From: Karalla daura
Taxonomy: Eukaryota > Chordata > Actinopteri > Chaetodontiformes > Leiognathidae
NCBI GenBank assembly: GCA_029224185.1
Contig: CM055191.1
Coordinates: 22,272,916 to 22,336,915, forward strand
DNA: 64,000 nt
Direction: 5' to 3'
Every line of letters starts with the position of its first letter. The stretch's first letter is position 1. This document shows, piece by piece, positions 1 through 10,470 of this stretch. Made by a program: the position numbers and the translations under genes. Below the pieces are notes generated by a model. That model had not been told where the DNA came from. It saw only the letters and a program-made list of their open reading frames with translations, and searched no databases.

Positions 1-42
1 ACATCAATATCAACACTGCGTTTGGAGACTATGACTTTCTGA
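1..42 (+). CDS. vps13b: vps13b exon, 3' end (partial, cut by window start)
   Basis: Read from base 3 the window start gives INTAFGDYDFL and then one spare base (A42) before a GTATCT donor. That phase fits the next exon: A plus its first two bases AG makes Lys, giving ...YDFL-K-VCVISEMEDL. The next in-frame codons would soon hit a TAA at 48-50, as expected of intron. The evidence is phase agreement plus protein-like composition; the donor is only moderately good and the exon start lies upstream of the window. Confidence 0.62.
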   Translation, partial: TSISTLRLETMTF

Positions 43-390
43 GTATCTAACAACTTGGGAGAGTTCTTTCCACATAGTGTCCACAATAAAGCTGACAGGC
101 CTTGTGTTTCAGCTTTAATAAGCCATTGGGAACCCCGGCGTTTCTCAGAATCACCGCAAGGCAACAGTGCAACAACAACCATACTTTCACATGCATGAAG
201 TCCATTTTCCCAAGCTAGCCTCCGCTCTCTGTGTGGAAACAATGAGCGAGAAGCAACAGTTAAGCTCACTGGCTTACTTCAATACAAAGTTAATCAGTCT
301 TCCTTATGAAGCTTACTCACTTTGCCCTGCAGTGGGTGGGTTTGTATGTACACAAGGTGCACTGAGGCACGCACACGTTTTAATGGACAA

Positions 391-455
<65 letters not shown>
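391..455. repeat. (CA)n microsatellite
   Basis: About 32 uninterrupted CA units. Confidence 0.95.
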
Positions 456-456
<1 letters not shown>

Positions 457-616
457 CCAAGAGGTCTCACGAGCACTGGGAGTTGTGTAAACACGCACAG
501 GCACACACACACCGTCATCACGAGCAGCTGAGGGATCTCTTATTCATGCTTTGCTTTCTTTCTTACACACACACACACACACACGCCCAGGCGATGCAAA
601 ACTCACTCTCACATTT

Positions 617-628
617 GTGTGTGTGTGT

Positions 629-665
<37 letters not shown>
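617..665. repeat. (TG)n microsatellite
   Basis: TG units with one GG interruption near 630. Confidence 0.93.
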
Positions 666-666
<1 letters not shown>

Positions 667-974
667 GTATGTGCACAGTCCCCAGTGTAATCAACTTTGA
701 AAACACAAGCTCTGTGCCCGCAGTGCAGGAACTGACCACAGCAGTTGGACCAAGACCTGATCGGGGTTAGCTACAGTGCAGATCCTTGCCACAGAAACAC
801 ACGCACACACGCACACACACACACACACAGAAAACTTCCTCTGCTGATGTCCGACTCCATCTGCGTCTGCACAGCGTAGGGAAAGCAAACTGGGCAGCCC
901 AGCATGTTTTAACTGCCCTTTGGAATGTTTTACCCAACTCATCTTAACACAACACTGCTCTGTGTTTCTGTCAG

Positions 975-1090
975 AGGTCTGTGTCATCAGCGAAATGGAG
1001 GACCTGAGCGGCCTCGGTCGACATCCAGGACGTCTACACAAAGATCAAATGCAAAGTGGGCAGCTTCAACATCGACCACTACAGGAGCAG
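975..1090 (+). CDS. vps13b: vps13b exon with an apparent frameshift
   Basis: The acceptor is TTTCTGTCAG at 965-974 and the donor AGCAG|GTAGGG at 1091. The first part reads VCVISEMEDLSGL in the frame whose codons include 1001-1003. The second part reads VDIQDVYTKIKCKVGSF, then NIDHYRS, in the frame starting at 1017. Both halves look like VPS13B, but they are out of register by +1 (or -2) near 1016. Exon length 116 agrees: incoming phase 1 and outgoing phase 2 need 115 or 118. Without correction the frame runs into TGA at 4144-4146 in the next exon. Either an indel error in the assembly or a real lesion. Confidence 0.85.
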
Positions 1091-4000
1091 GTAGGGCGCG
1101 CGTCCCGTCCGTGCAAACACACAGGTCTGGCGCTGCCGTGGAACGGGAAGGCCCGGGCGACGAGGGCCGACGTGACTCCAGCCGAGGCGGAGGTACCACC
1201 GTCTCTCCGACCACGGGCGAGCAGACGGGCCCGACGGACGGACGGGACGGACCAGAGGCGGTGGGCAGGGGCGGAGCGGGCCGCTCCGGGCCTGGCTCTG
1301 ACTCGCCGAGCGGAGGGCAGTTCAGTCGGCCCCCCGTCGGTCGTTTTTCCCACGAGCCTGCGGTGTCCGAATCGGTTCACAGAAACATTAACACGTTGTT
1401 GGGGGAGGAAAACCGCCGGGCCGGCTTCCACTACACCCTCACTGGCAATCTCTCCCCGCGCCGGGTTCCAGTCAGAGAACGGGGCAATTTAGCCTCGGCT
1501 CCGAGATTACGAAAGCACGTACAGCGGTGGTGGCGAAATCCAAGCTGCGAAGCGTTTGCTTTTTTTTCCTCATTTGCTACGAACGCATTCTTCCCATCAA
1601 TTAAAGGGGGGCCTCGTTTTCAATAGCCGAAATCGTATTTTTTTCCCGCCATTTGCTCCTCCCGGCCCTCTTGGCATTCCTGCGTGATGGAATAAGTAGC
1701 CGTATGTGCGTACGTGCCTGAGGTCTCGCTCTGCTGGGACGAGCCCGGTTAGCAGGAGGGCAATCCCCCCCCCCGTCTCCGTCTGAGGAGATAATGATCC
1801 AGACATCCAGGGCTGCGTCGCGAGTCCGGATCCGCTCCTCGGGTGCCTCCTCCTCTGATCGAGCCAGACAGTGAAGAGATGGACTGTCCTGGCCCGGCGC
1901 CCGCCCCGAAGCCCCGTCGCCCCGCTGATAGGATAATAGACATGGGTTGTGACTCGCCAGCTTTTCAATCCGCCGCAGCCGCAGCCCCGGGCGGCCCCGG
2001 GGGGGGGCCGGGAGGCAATCGCCTTGGCTCCGAGCGGGACCGTCTCGCGAGCTTTCTTGCGGGGACCTCCCGGTCTCCCTGTAGCCGGGTGATTTATTCT
2101 CCGTCGGGCCACATGTGTTGCATGCGGGGTGGCGCGGCCTCAGCCAGGACGGTGTCAGCGGCTCGACAGTTTCAGAGCGCCGAGGTGTCGTAGGTCGTTA
2201 TTTCACGCTCTCCACAGGTGCGTGTGTGTCCAATTGCTCCTGAGGCCGAGCCAACCTCAATCTTTTCAGGAGACCTCTCTGCCTTCCTAAGTAGATAATG
2301 GGTCAATTTTCTCATTTCGAGGTTGTTTCAGTTTAATGCTCACTCAACGGCATGGCCTCAGCACATCTTCGAGCAGCCAAGCGTCTGGCAGGCAGAGGCG
2401 CTCCGTCTTCCAGGCCAGGTTAGAGTCATGACTGTTTAGACGCGGCGGAGGGCCTCTGGGCTGCTGGCGCGCTCTAATCTGTATCGTCCGCTACGGTGCA
2501 CAAGAAAGCCCGCGGGGGCCGGAGTCCGTATTAATCACCCTGATCAGATAATTGTTCGATATGTCATCACCCGGCCCAGGTTCTTTGTGTGCGCCGGGCA
2601 GGATTGAATTAAGGCTGACAGGGGAAATGTGTCATCTGGCTCGGGCTATCTCACTGTCCCGCGAAATGAATGGAAAGTCGGAGAGGGTCGGACCAAAGTG
2701 GGAGGTGAGCGTCTCCGATCGTATCGCGGCACGGGGGGAAAGCAACGGAGGAGGAGGAGGAGGACGGATAGGGGGGGGGGGTTTGTGTGTGAAATAGGTG
2801 GTCCTGTAGGCCCGGGCCGTGGGTGTGGGGCCGCACTCGTCATGCGGCGCTGGAGGTGAATTCGAGGGGAGCGTGCTGCGGGAGGGGAGCGAAGCGGAGC
2901 CCGTGTCCTCTCGTCTTGATACGCCGAGGCCCGGGGTGGACCGTACAGCCCGTCGGCTTCTAGTGCGAGCTGCGGAGCTGATGTCTTCCAGCTGCTCCGA
3001 GAGAGTGGGATGACCGGGCCGGAGTAGGGAGAGAGAGAGGGAGAGAGAGAGAGAGAGAATAGAGGGGGATAGCAGGAGAGATGGAGAGCTGTGGGGGGTC
3101 CATGTGTAATAGGCGCACTCACGCCGAAGAGGAGAGATTACAAAGAGACATTCACTGAGGCACGCACAGAGGAACGGCGCCGACGCACGCACACGCAGCC
3201 ACTCACCAGATAAACGACGCCTGAAAACACAACACACATATATATTATATATATATACACGCCGCTGCACACACACACACACACACTCTCAGCCCTCCCT
3301 CGCTGAGATCGTACGGGGAGGAGGAGGAGGTGGGGGGACGGGGTAAGAGAAGCGATGCAGATGGTGGCGGGGCACTGTGCGAAACAGCGGCGCTCTGTCG
3401 TGCATAACTGAGGGCCCTCCGGTAGCCGAGGGTGCGTACCCCCCCCCCCCCCTCCTCCACACCCCCCCCCTCCCCCGCCAGGCTAACGTTCTAAACCGTT
3501 CTAGCGCGGCGCCGATGTCACTCACCAGGACAGACGCCGGACTCCAAGGAATCACACGGGCCGATCCGGTTTCCATAACTTTATCCGCGGCTCCCTTTCC
3601 GCCGTCCGCAGCTTTGTTTTCCCCCTTCATCATCATTATTATTATTATTTCTCCGCAGAGCTCTCTCAAATATTTACGCGCCGCTTTTGCAGACGCGCGC
3701 CCGGACGGCCCCTTGAAAGGCCCGTCGGCTCCCTCCCTCTCGCCCAGAGAGAGAGCCCTCTGAACTGTGTAACGCAGTGTGGGGACGGTTGACAAACAAT
3801 TGCGTTTCGCCCGCCCGCCTTTTCAAACACGCGTAGCCGGCGAAACAGTTGTGCAGCTCTGCAAATAACACCGCCGACTGTGCAACAAACAAGGTCCGAG
3901 AGGACAGAACCCTGGTGCTGGTGTCGGTACGTACTCGGTTTCAGGTGTTGGAGCTGTACCGCGCCAGTGTTTATGTGTTGATCTATCCTTTGATGAATTT

Positions 4001-4113
4001 GTCCAAACACGTGTTGTCACTGGGAATGGCCGTACGCGATCTCTGACTCGGCTGGGCTAGGCGCCACCCGTGCCCGGGTTGTAACCCCCCCCCGGCCTTG
4101 TATGTCTCTGCAG
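1091..4113 (+). other. vps13b intron, 3.0 kb
   Basis: It is CpG-rich at 1100-2200, with AT-richer sequence around 2250-2350. Short low-complexity runs occur: a G tract near 2770, GA repeats at 3031-3058, a TA-rich stretch at 3238-3256, CA at 3268-3286 and a C-rich patch at 3440-3475. No reading frame here looks like a real exon. Confidence 0.6.
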
Positions 4114-4180
4114 GCCGGGCCAGGGCTGGCACTCTGGCCGCTATGAGGGACTCCTGCTGCAGTGCAAGGAGACAGCCGCG
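4114..4180 (+). CDS. vps13b: vps13b exon (67 bp)
   Basis: The acceptor is TATGTCTCTGCAG ending at 4113 and the donor GCG|GTGAGG at 4181. The first G completes AGG (Arg) with the AG left over from the previous exon, giving HYRSR followed by PGQGWHSGRYEGLLLQCKE. This matches the VPS13B pattern of a Trp-containing loop followed by an EGxxLQCKE strand. The exon ends on a codon boundary (phase 0). The other two frames contain stops or make no sense. Confidence 0.88.
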
Positions 4181-4478
4181 GTGAGGCCTCAAGCCCGTCC
4201 CGCTCCGGCCACGGCGGCCTGGCCGGGGGCCTCTGTCCACTGTGCAACTCTCCCGCCTCTCTGCCGCCGCTGCTCCTCGTCACGCTGGGACAGACAGGGA
4301 CCTAGAGACGCAGGGAATTAAAGACTGTATTTGGTCAATTGGCGGCGACGGCGGGCATATCGTGACGCGACGCCTTCAAATTGTCATTAGCGCTTCACAG
4401 TGTTAAGATTCCCCTGTCTCTCCAGTGACTGTGGTGGGCTCAATAATCAAGCCAATGAAATCTGGTCACTGCCCTTCT

Positions 4479-4481
<3 letters not shown>

Positions 4482-4546
<65 letters not shown>

Positions 4547-4566
4547 GTGTGTGTGTGTGTGTGTGG
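4482..4566. repeat. (TG)n microsatellite
   Basis: About 42 TG units with a single TTG interruption. Confidence 0.95.
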
Positions 4567-4931
4567 GAGGAGGCAGTGACACGGGCCTCCACTCTCTGGT
4601 TGATGAACTCTTATTCTGGAGATGGTCTTATACTAGTTCATATCCACGAAAGATGTGTTTTTAACCTTGATATTGCTTCATGTAATGTTTAGGCCAGGAT
4701 GTTATGTGTTTATAAAGCATGTGTCGTGTAAATGCTAGAATAACCGCTTATTTTGTAGACTATAGTATAAGACCATTTCAGCTGTCTGAGTCTGCCTTAT
4801 CTTCCTGTGGTTTGATGACTTTGTCCTCTCAAATTTATCTCCAAATTGATCTTGAAAATCTCCCCCTTGCTCTCTTCCTCCTGGTGCGTCTCTCTCCCCC
4901 CACCTCCCCTCCGACCTGCGTCTCTGCGGCG

Positions 4932-4987
4932 CCCCCCCCACCCCCACCCCCACCCCCACCCCCACCCCCACCCCCACCCCCACCCCC
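4932..4987. repeat. (CCCCCA)8 hexanucleotide array
   Basis: Eight tandem CCCCCA units with A at 4940, 4946 and every six bases to 4982. The complementary strand is (TGGGGG)n, which could form a G-quadruplex. Confidence 0.95.
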
Positions 4988-6154
4988 GTCCCCTGTCCCC
5001 TGTCCCTTCTGTGGCCTCTCCTCCCCCCCCCCAGCCCGGAGGAGGGCGTGCGGAGCTCGGGCGGCTGCGGAGGCGTGCTCCTCTCTTGCACTGACAAGCT
5101 GAACAGACGCACTGTGCTGGTTCGACCCGTCAGCAAGCAAGACACTTTCAGCCACTTCTCTGGCTTTTTCCCCCCTGTAAGAATCAAGCGCTTTTCCTCC
5201 TTCAGCTAACTCTGCCCCGGCAATCATTAACAGTGGCTTCAAAGAGAGCCGCCCGCTCCTCAGAGATGCTTCGCGAGCTCCATGGGCCGATGCGCCTCCC
5301 AACTATCGCAGCGTTGCCTGGGAACCCGGCGCTGTTGTCCAACCAGAGATCAAACATTAATGAAACTAATCACATCGAACTTCTCTGAGGAGTTGTTGTT
5401 TTCCTTACGCGTCTTTTTGAATGTTTATCTCCAAAAAGGTTCAGGGGCCGTGTTTACGGAAAAAGAAAATCGGATCGTTTCTGCTATTAGCAGCTTTTGC
5501 GTCCACTGTTACTGGTTGTCTGTGCAGACTTTGTCCCGATGTCTCGAGCAGATCTGCCTTCCTTTTAATCATGCAACAGTTGGAGATCATTTTCTTTGAC
5601 TGAACGGCTATTTCAGCAATTTTCATCTTGTATTCATAAGTGTGGAGATCTGGCTTTTATGATAGATCAAAAACAGTTCAGCCTCAGAAGACGACTCTGC
5701 TTGTGCATTGGTTTTCTGAGAATGTATTCATCTCAGAGAGAGAGAGAGAGAGGGGCGGGGGGGGGGGGGGGGATTCGACCATCCGATCTCTTTGCACTGA
5801 AGATGAATACATTTGCTGGAGAACACCAATGCTCCCCATTTGATTTCTTTATTTTGGCTAAAAACCCAGCTTTTTTATCCTGAAACGCAAGTGGTAAGTT
5901 TTAACCCATCTCAACAAACTGAAATGCCCTAAATTCCAAACAGAGCGCCGCTGACTGTAAAAGTTAGCCCCGCTGGAAACTGCACGTGTTTTGTGTTAGT
6001 CGGTCAACAGGAGAACTGTCTTTAAACATCGTCCCAAAAGCAGAGAAAGCAAACGAAACGTGAGGGAGATCAGACAGGGCAGCTCTGGGGCCTGCGCTCG
6101 TGTAATGATGTCGCCGTCGTGTGTGTGCTGTGTTCCGTCTCCGCCGGCGGCCAG

Positions 6155-6452
6155 ACGGCGGCCAAGGTCCTGGAGGGCTCCCACCAGCAGCACGGCTTCC
6201 TGTCCATCACCTACACGCAGGCCGTCACCAAAAACGTCCGCCACAAGCTGACCACGCGGCCCGAGCGGCCGGCCCGGCCCGGGCCCGGGGCCGGGGCCGG
6301 GGCCGGGGCCGGCTCGGCCGGCCAGCGCCTGACCTCTGACCCGCTGGCGGACAGCGCCCCGCAGTACCTGAGGGAGATCCTGCTGACCCGCGCAGCCCTT
6401 CGACGTGGTGCTGTCCTGTCCCCTGCTGGCCACCGTGGCGGGGGTCTTCCAG
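6155..6452 (+). CDS. vps13b: vps13b exon with GGGGCC repeat and an apparent 1-bp insertion
   Basis: The acceptor is GGCGGCCAG ending at 6154 and the donor CTTCCAG|GTAGAG at 6453. It starts in phase 0 and reads TAAKVLEGSHQQHGFLSITY, then TQAVTKNVRHKLT, a well conserved VPS13B block. A low-complexity linker follows, in which four GGGGCC units (6287-6310) encode Gly-Ala repeats. It then reads SAPQYLREILLT up to 6388. The conserved continuation AQPFDVVLSCPLLATVAGVFQ is found one base later, from 6390, so C6389 is an apparent extra base in a CCC run. The length of 298 is one more than a multiple of three, although both neighbouring phases require 297. Otherwise the exon looks under normal constraint. 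Confidence 0.93.
6287..6310 (+). repeat. (GGGGCC)4 inside a coding exon
   Basis: Four perfect GGGGCC units within the exon 6155-6452, encoding alternating Gly and Ala. Confidence 0.95.
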
Positions 6453-6533
6453 GTAGAGGAGAGAGAGAGACAGTCCGTCTTTAAAGCTACAGTGCTAAAG
6501 TCGTATTTCTTTAACCGTGTGATATGTTCTCAG
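6453..6533 (+). other. vps13b: vps13b intron of 81 bp, stop-free in frame
   Basis: The intron has a GTAGAG donor and a TTCTCAG acceptor. Its length is 27 codons and it has no stop in the frame shared by the flanking exon ends (frame of 6450 and 6534), so retention would add 27 residues without breaking the protein. Confidence 0.85.
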
Positions 6534-6690
6534 GCGACGGTGCCGAGGCGTTACCGGGAGCGTGGGAAGTCGGCCGGCCAGCCGATGAGGAGCCACACGC
6601 TGACCTCCCGCTGCCTGCCTCTGATCTACATCAACACCAGTGTGATCAGGGTCTTCTGCCCCGGGCCGCAGGACAGGCACCCAGCAGCAG
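6534..6690 (+). CDS. vps13b: vps13b exon
   Basis: The acceptor is GATATGTTCTCAG ending at 6533 and the donor CAGCAG|GTCTGT at 6691. It begins in phase 0 and reads ATVPRRYRERGKSAGQPMRS followed by HTLTSRCLPLIYINTSVIRV, a highly recognisable VPS13B stretch. It then runs into a less conserved tail, PGPQDRHPAA. It ends with one base (G) of the next codon. Only 81 bp separate it from the previous exon, and that intron is open in the same frame. Confidence 0.95.
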
Positions 6691-6797
6691 GTCTGTCAGC
6701 CGCACGCCCCGCCGCCTCCTAGCACGCGCGCCGTGAAAGCCCCCGAGCGGGCCGAGCAGCATAACGATGTTCCGTGTGTGTGTGTGTGTCCCGGTAG
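6691..6797 (+). other. vps13b: vps13b intron of 107 bp with (GT)8 at the acceptor
   Basis: The intron is very short and has no conventional pyrimidine tract. A (GT)8 run at 6774-6789 lies immediately upstream of the CCCGGTAG acceptor. Confidence 0.85.
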
Positions 6798-6909
6798 ATC
6801 TCCAGCTGAAAAGGGAGGACACCCTGGTGCTGAAGCTGGGCTCGCTCAGCATGGCGCCCCAGGCGGACAACCCCTTGACCCGCACCGTGCTGCGCAAAGA
6901 CATCTACCA
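6798..6909 (+). CDS. vps13b: vps13b exon (112 bp)
   Basis: The acceptor is CCCGGTAG ending at 6797, directly downstream of a (GT)8 tract. The donor is CTACCA|GTAAGA at 6910. The leading AT joins G6690 to make Asp, and the exon then reads LQLKREDTLVLKLGSLSMAP followed by QADNPLTRTVLRKDIY. The trailing CA pairs with the G at 30063 to complete Gln. The block SMAPQADNPL...VLRKDIYQ is characteristic of VPS13B. Its length is not a multiple of three, so skipping it would break frame. It is followed by the 23-kb intron. Confidence 0.95.
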
Positions 6910-8219
6910 GTAAGACAAAGCGTCCTCCCTCGACGAGATCAAGCCGCGCTGTGCGTGGAAAAGAGATGTCCGCCGTTTTCGGCGGGAAAGGCAACGCCTC
7001 CTCGCCGTCTCCTCGCCCCTCCTGTTGTTAAATCTCATCGCGCCCGTGCAGCTTCGTGCAGCCTCAGACCATCCCGCTCTCTGGCCGCGCTTCGCTGAAG
7101 GTGCCACTCAAATGAATCTGACCCCCCCCCCCCCCCGTAAGAGCCGTCGTTCGGGCCATTGTTTTCGGGGCCCTGGCCCGGTGCGTTCCGAGACTCTTAA
7201 AGGTACGGCGCGGCGGGGCGACGGCGTGAGTGACACCTCGGCGGGCCCTCTCCGGGCTGAGAGGCGAGGCCGTTGACACGAGTCCCCGGCGGCGCGCGGA
7301 TCAAAGCCGCCAGGCGGGGAAAGGATCTGGACTTCTGAGGGGAACGGCTGCGCGCAAAACACATTCCCCCCCCCCCCCGCTATAGGCAGCTCCGAGAATC
7401 TGGATTGTGTCATAGCTGCCTCGCAACCGCAGCCCCACGTTGCGTGCGTGCGTGCGTGTGTGCGAGAGAGCGCTTGTGTGAGCGGGCAGATACGGAGCTG
7501 GCAGACACATGTAATGGCGCAGATAAAAGTGTGCCAAATGCTTTGTGCAGCTGCGAGTGAGATGTGAGCTGACACAAGACGTGAAGTGGGGGAAAAAGGG
7601 GGGGGGGGGGGGGGGGGAGAAAGAGGGTGGACAACTTAAAGAGGAGAGGCCACTTTAGGCTTCACTCCTGCCCTCAGCCCGTCCGAGTGTCATGTGCAGG
7701 CAGATTGCAGTAGTGGGGGAGGGGAGGGGGGGGGGGGCAGAGGGGGTCTCGGCCTGTGGGCACGTCTGACTAACCGTGGAGGCGAGATGGAGGGGGAATA
7801 CCGCGCTCTGTCCAACGTTGACAAAATTTCTTCCAGAGCGCCCAAACTATGTCCCTCGCAGCCTCTTGCTGAGTTGTTTGATGTATTGGAGCAGAGATGG
7901 TATTGATCAGTAACCATAGCTACTGTTTTGCAGGGACTTTTCGGAGGGTGTTTTTTATCCCCACCAGTTTCCCCACAATGTACCGGGCTAAAAATAATCT
8001 TTGTTTTGCTACAGATTAGTGCAGCTAAAAGGATGTAGCTGCTCCGTTTCCATGTCAACCCCACCTAACGTTTATTTTGTTGACGTGTCAGCCGTGTTGT
8101 CATCATGTCAGATGTTCAATGATTGATCTTGTGGCCTTGGAACATAATTTGGAGTTTTCCTCTGACTTTTTACCCCCAGATCCAGTTAGCCCAGCCATGC
8201 AATTTCACCCCATATCGGC

Positions 8220-8227
<8 letters not shown>

Positions 8228-8293
<66 letters not shown>
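8228..8293. repeat. (CT)n microsatellite
   Basis: About 32 CT units on the + strand. Confidence 0.95.
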
Positions 8294-8294
<1 letters not shown>

Positions 8295-8373
8295 GTAGTT
8301 AGAGGACTGGTGGCTCTGCAGCTGTGGTGCCCACATCTGATCATAGCATGATGTTCCACGCTGGCCCGAGCTT

Positions 8374-8374
<1 letters not shown>

Positions 8375-8453
<79 letters not shown>

Positions 8454-8486
8454 CCCCTTCTCTCTCTCTCTCTCTCTCTCTCGCCC

Positions 8487-8519
<33 letters not shown>
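8375..8519. repeat. (CT)n compound microsatellite
   Basis: CT units interrupted twice by the same CGCCCCCTT block (near 8451 and 8482), showing that a CT-plus-interruption segment was duplicated. Confidence 0.93.
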
Positions 8520-8523
<4 letters not shown>

Positions 8524-10448
8524 GCGCACACATTGCCAAGCACAACACGCAGTCTTACCTAAGCACGGTCACGTACTCGCACCCAAATCTGAATATATAA
8601 CATGCGTGCCGCGTAACACACACACACACACGGGCAGCAGGCAGCAGGCGCAGCCGCGTGTGCTGCGCCAACACGCCCGCACCCGCTCAGCCCTCGAAAC
8701 CTCCAGTCGCAGCCCAGCCAAGAGTCGCCACTTCCCCCTGAAAGCCCGGGCGCCGCGACAAACCGCCCCGCCTGTTCATTCCTCCGCTCCCGACCGGCCA
8801 TCATCCCCGCCACCTTCCCCGTTCACGTCCGCCCTCCCACTTCGGGACGATCGGCCACTCGACTGATGACCCCCCCCCCCTCCCCGAGTTCAGGGACCTG
8901 TCCTGCCCACCGCGTGCGGGCTCCCCCAAGCTGCGCGGGGAAAGTCGCAGCGGGAGCCTGTAATCACGCCGGCCGGCCTGTTTACAGTCGCGTAACCACC
9001 TGCGGCTATAGGGAGGAATATGTCTGCGGGTGCCAGTAGCCATTTGGGGCGGTGGTGTTTAGAGCCGACCACTAATTGCATCCGTTGTCACAATGGAGTG
9101 ACTGATGTGGGCGGCCCGCGCTGTTGTTGTCTACCGTACGTGAGATGATTGGCTCAGCGCGTCTCTGGGAGCCCCCCCCCCCCCTCCCCCCTCCCACCGG
9201 TCTAGCGCAATGCCACCCTGGGAGCGAGGACAACGAGTGAAGGCTGAACTGGGGAGCGTGTGTAAACACATCTCCATACTGTTCAACAAACACCGTTTTC
9301 TGACACGCACTTCAAAGGCCCGGCCACCCCCCCCCACCACCACCACCTCCGGCACCACAATTTTAGGATACGTGTGTGTGTGTGTGTGTGTTTTCAGATA
9401 GATTTCTTCAGAAGATGGTAAAATAAACCTGTCCCGCAGCTAAGCCGCGGGGGCCGGGGCGACGTGCGCCGGCCGGGTTCATTTGGTAACAATTAACGCG
9501 CTCTCATTTGATCATGTGACGTGGAGGTCGGGTCTCCCTGAAGGAGCGGGTCCCCGGCGGCCCCTTCAATGAGCGGGAATTACGACACGGAGCTGCAGCC
9601 TCCCCCTCACACCCCCCGCCCATCCCCCCACTTCGTCCCTCTCCATCTTTAGCTACAAGGCCGCTGTCAATTTACACAGCTGAAATCATTTTCCCGTCTT
9701 GAAAAAGCAGCTTTTCTTCCCCCCGACTACACGAGCGGCGGCGGGGGGGGGGGGGGGGATGTCCAGCGCGCGCTCAGCCGTGACTTTCTTGTGGTTCGGG
9801 CCCTCTGTAAAACCTCACAGGTCTTTCACTCCCCGCTCCCGCTCTCGCTCGTCCTCCACCGAGGGGGTTTTTGTTTTTTCGCCCGCAGTTCACGATCGAA
9901 AGTGTTCCGTCTACCCGGGCCCTCCAGAGGCGCTCCGCGTCCCGCAGGCGATCCCACGAGGTGCCGCTAGGATAGGATCTCGCACACGCATCGGGGTCAG
10001 GTGCGTGCGTGTGTGTGCGTGGCGCGGCCCGCCCGACGTTTGCTTTGCGGCGGTCCGTGCGGGAGCACACGGGTCCGTGCGGGACCGCAACCTTCTCAGT
10101 CCCCGTCTGCCCGATCCTCCGTCCGCCTGGTCCAGACGTTCCTAAGTAGCGATATTCCACTCAAAGCTTCTGATCAGAGCATTTGGAAAAGCGCCGCAGG
10201 GCATGCGTTTTTGCTCAACGCGAGGCCCGGGGCAGGACATACACAGCGTGCGGAACACAGACGGCCCGTCAAACGCTGTAAGAAAAGACACGTTGCAACT
10301 GTACCACACATTCAGCATGATTCACGCCTTAAGATGTCGTTAAGTTTGCCATCGCTCTGTCGGACATGTGATTATATGCCATATTTCAGTATCAACTGAA
10401 GTAAAACACTTGATGTGCAGTGTGCATTATTTAGTTCAGCCAACCAAA

Positions 10449-10470
10449 ACATGTATATATATATACATGT
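10449..10470. repeat. 22-bp perfect palindrome
   Basis: ACATGT, ten bases of alternating AT, then ACATGT. The whole is identical to its reverse complement and lies in an AT-rich patch. Confidence 0.9.

Larger units (their letters stand above)
43..974 (+). other. vps13b intron, 932 bp
   Basis: No gene is seen besides vps13b. It is dominated by dinucleotide microsatellites: (CA)n at 391-455 and shorter CA runs at 564-583 and 798-829, and (TG)n at 617-665. The remainder is ordinary single-copy sequence. Confidence 0.6.
4181..6154 (+). other. vps13b intron, 2.0 kb
   Basis: Contains a long (TG)n tract at 4482-4566, the (CCCCCA)8 array at 4932-4987 and a GA/poly-G patch at 5737-5773. The part from 5340 to 6050 is single-copy, AT-richer sequence with no recognised content. 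Confidence 0.6.

Noticed and set aside
2632..3282. 216-codon minus-strand open frame
   Set aside because: Rich in Ser/Pro/Arg from CT and C tracts in a GC-rich intron, with no domain features.
8186..8548. Arg-Glu and Leu-Ser repeat frames over CT/GA microsatellites (also near 30900, 38900 and 46400)
   Set aside because: Pure translation of dinucleotide repeats.
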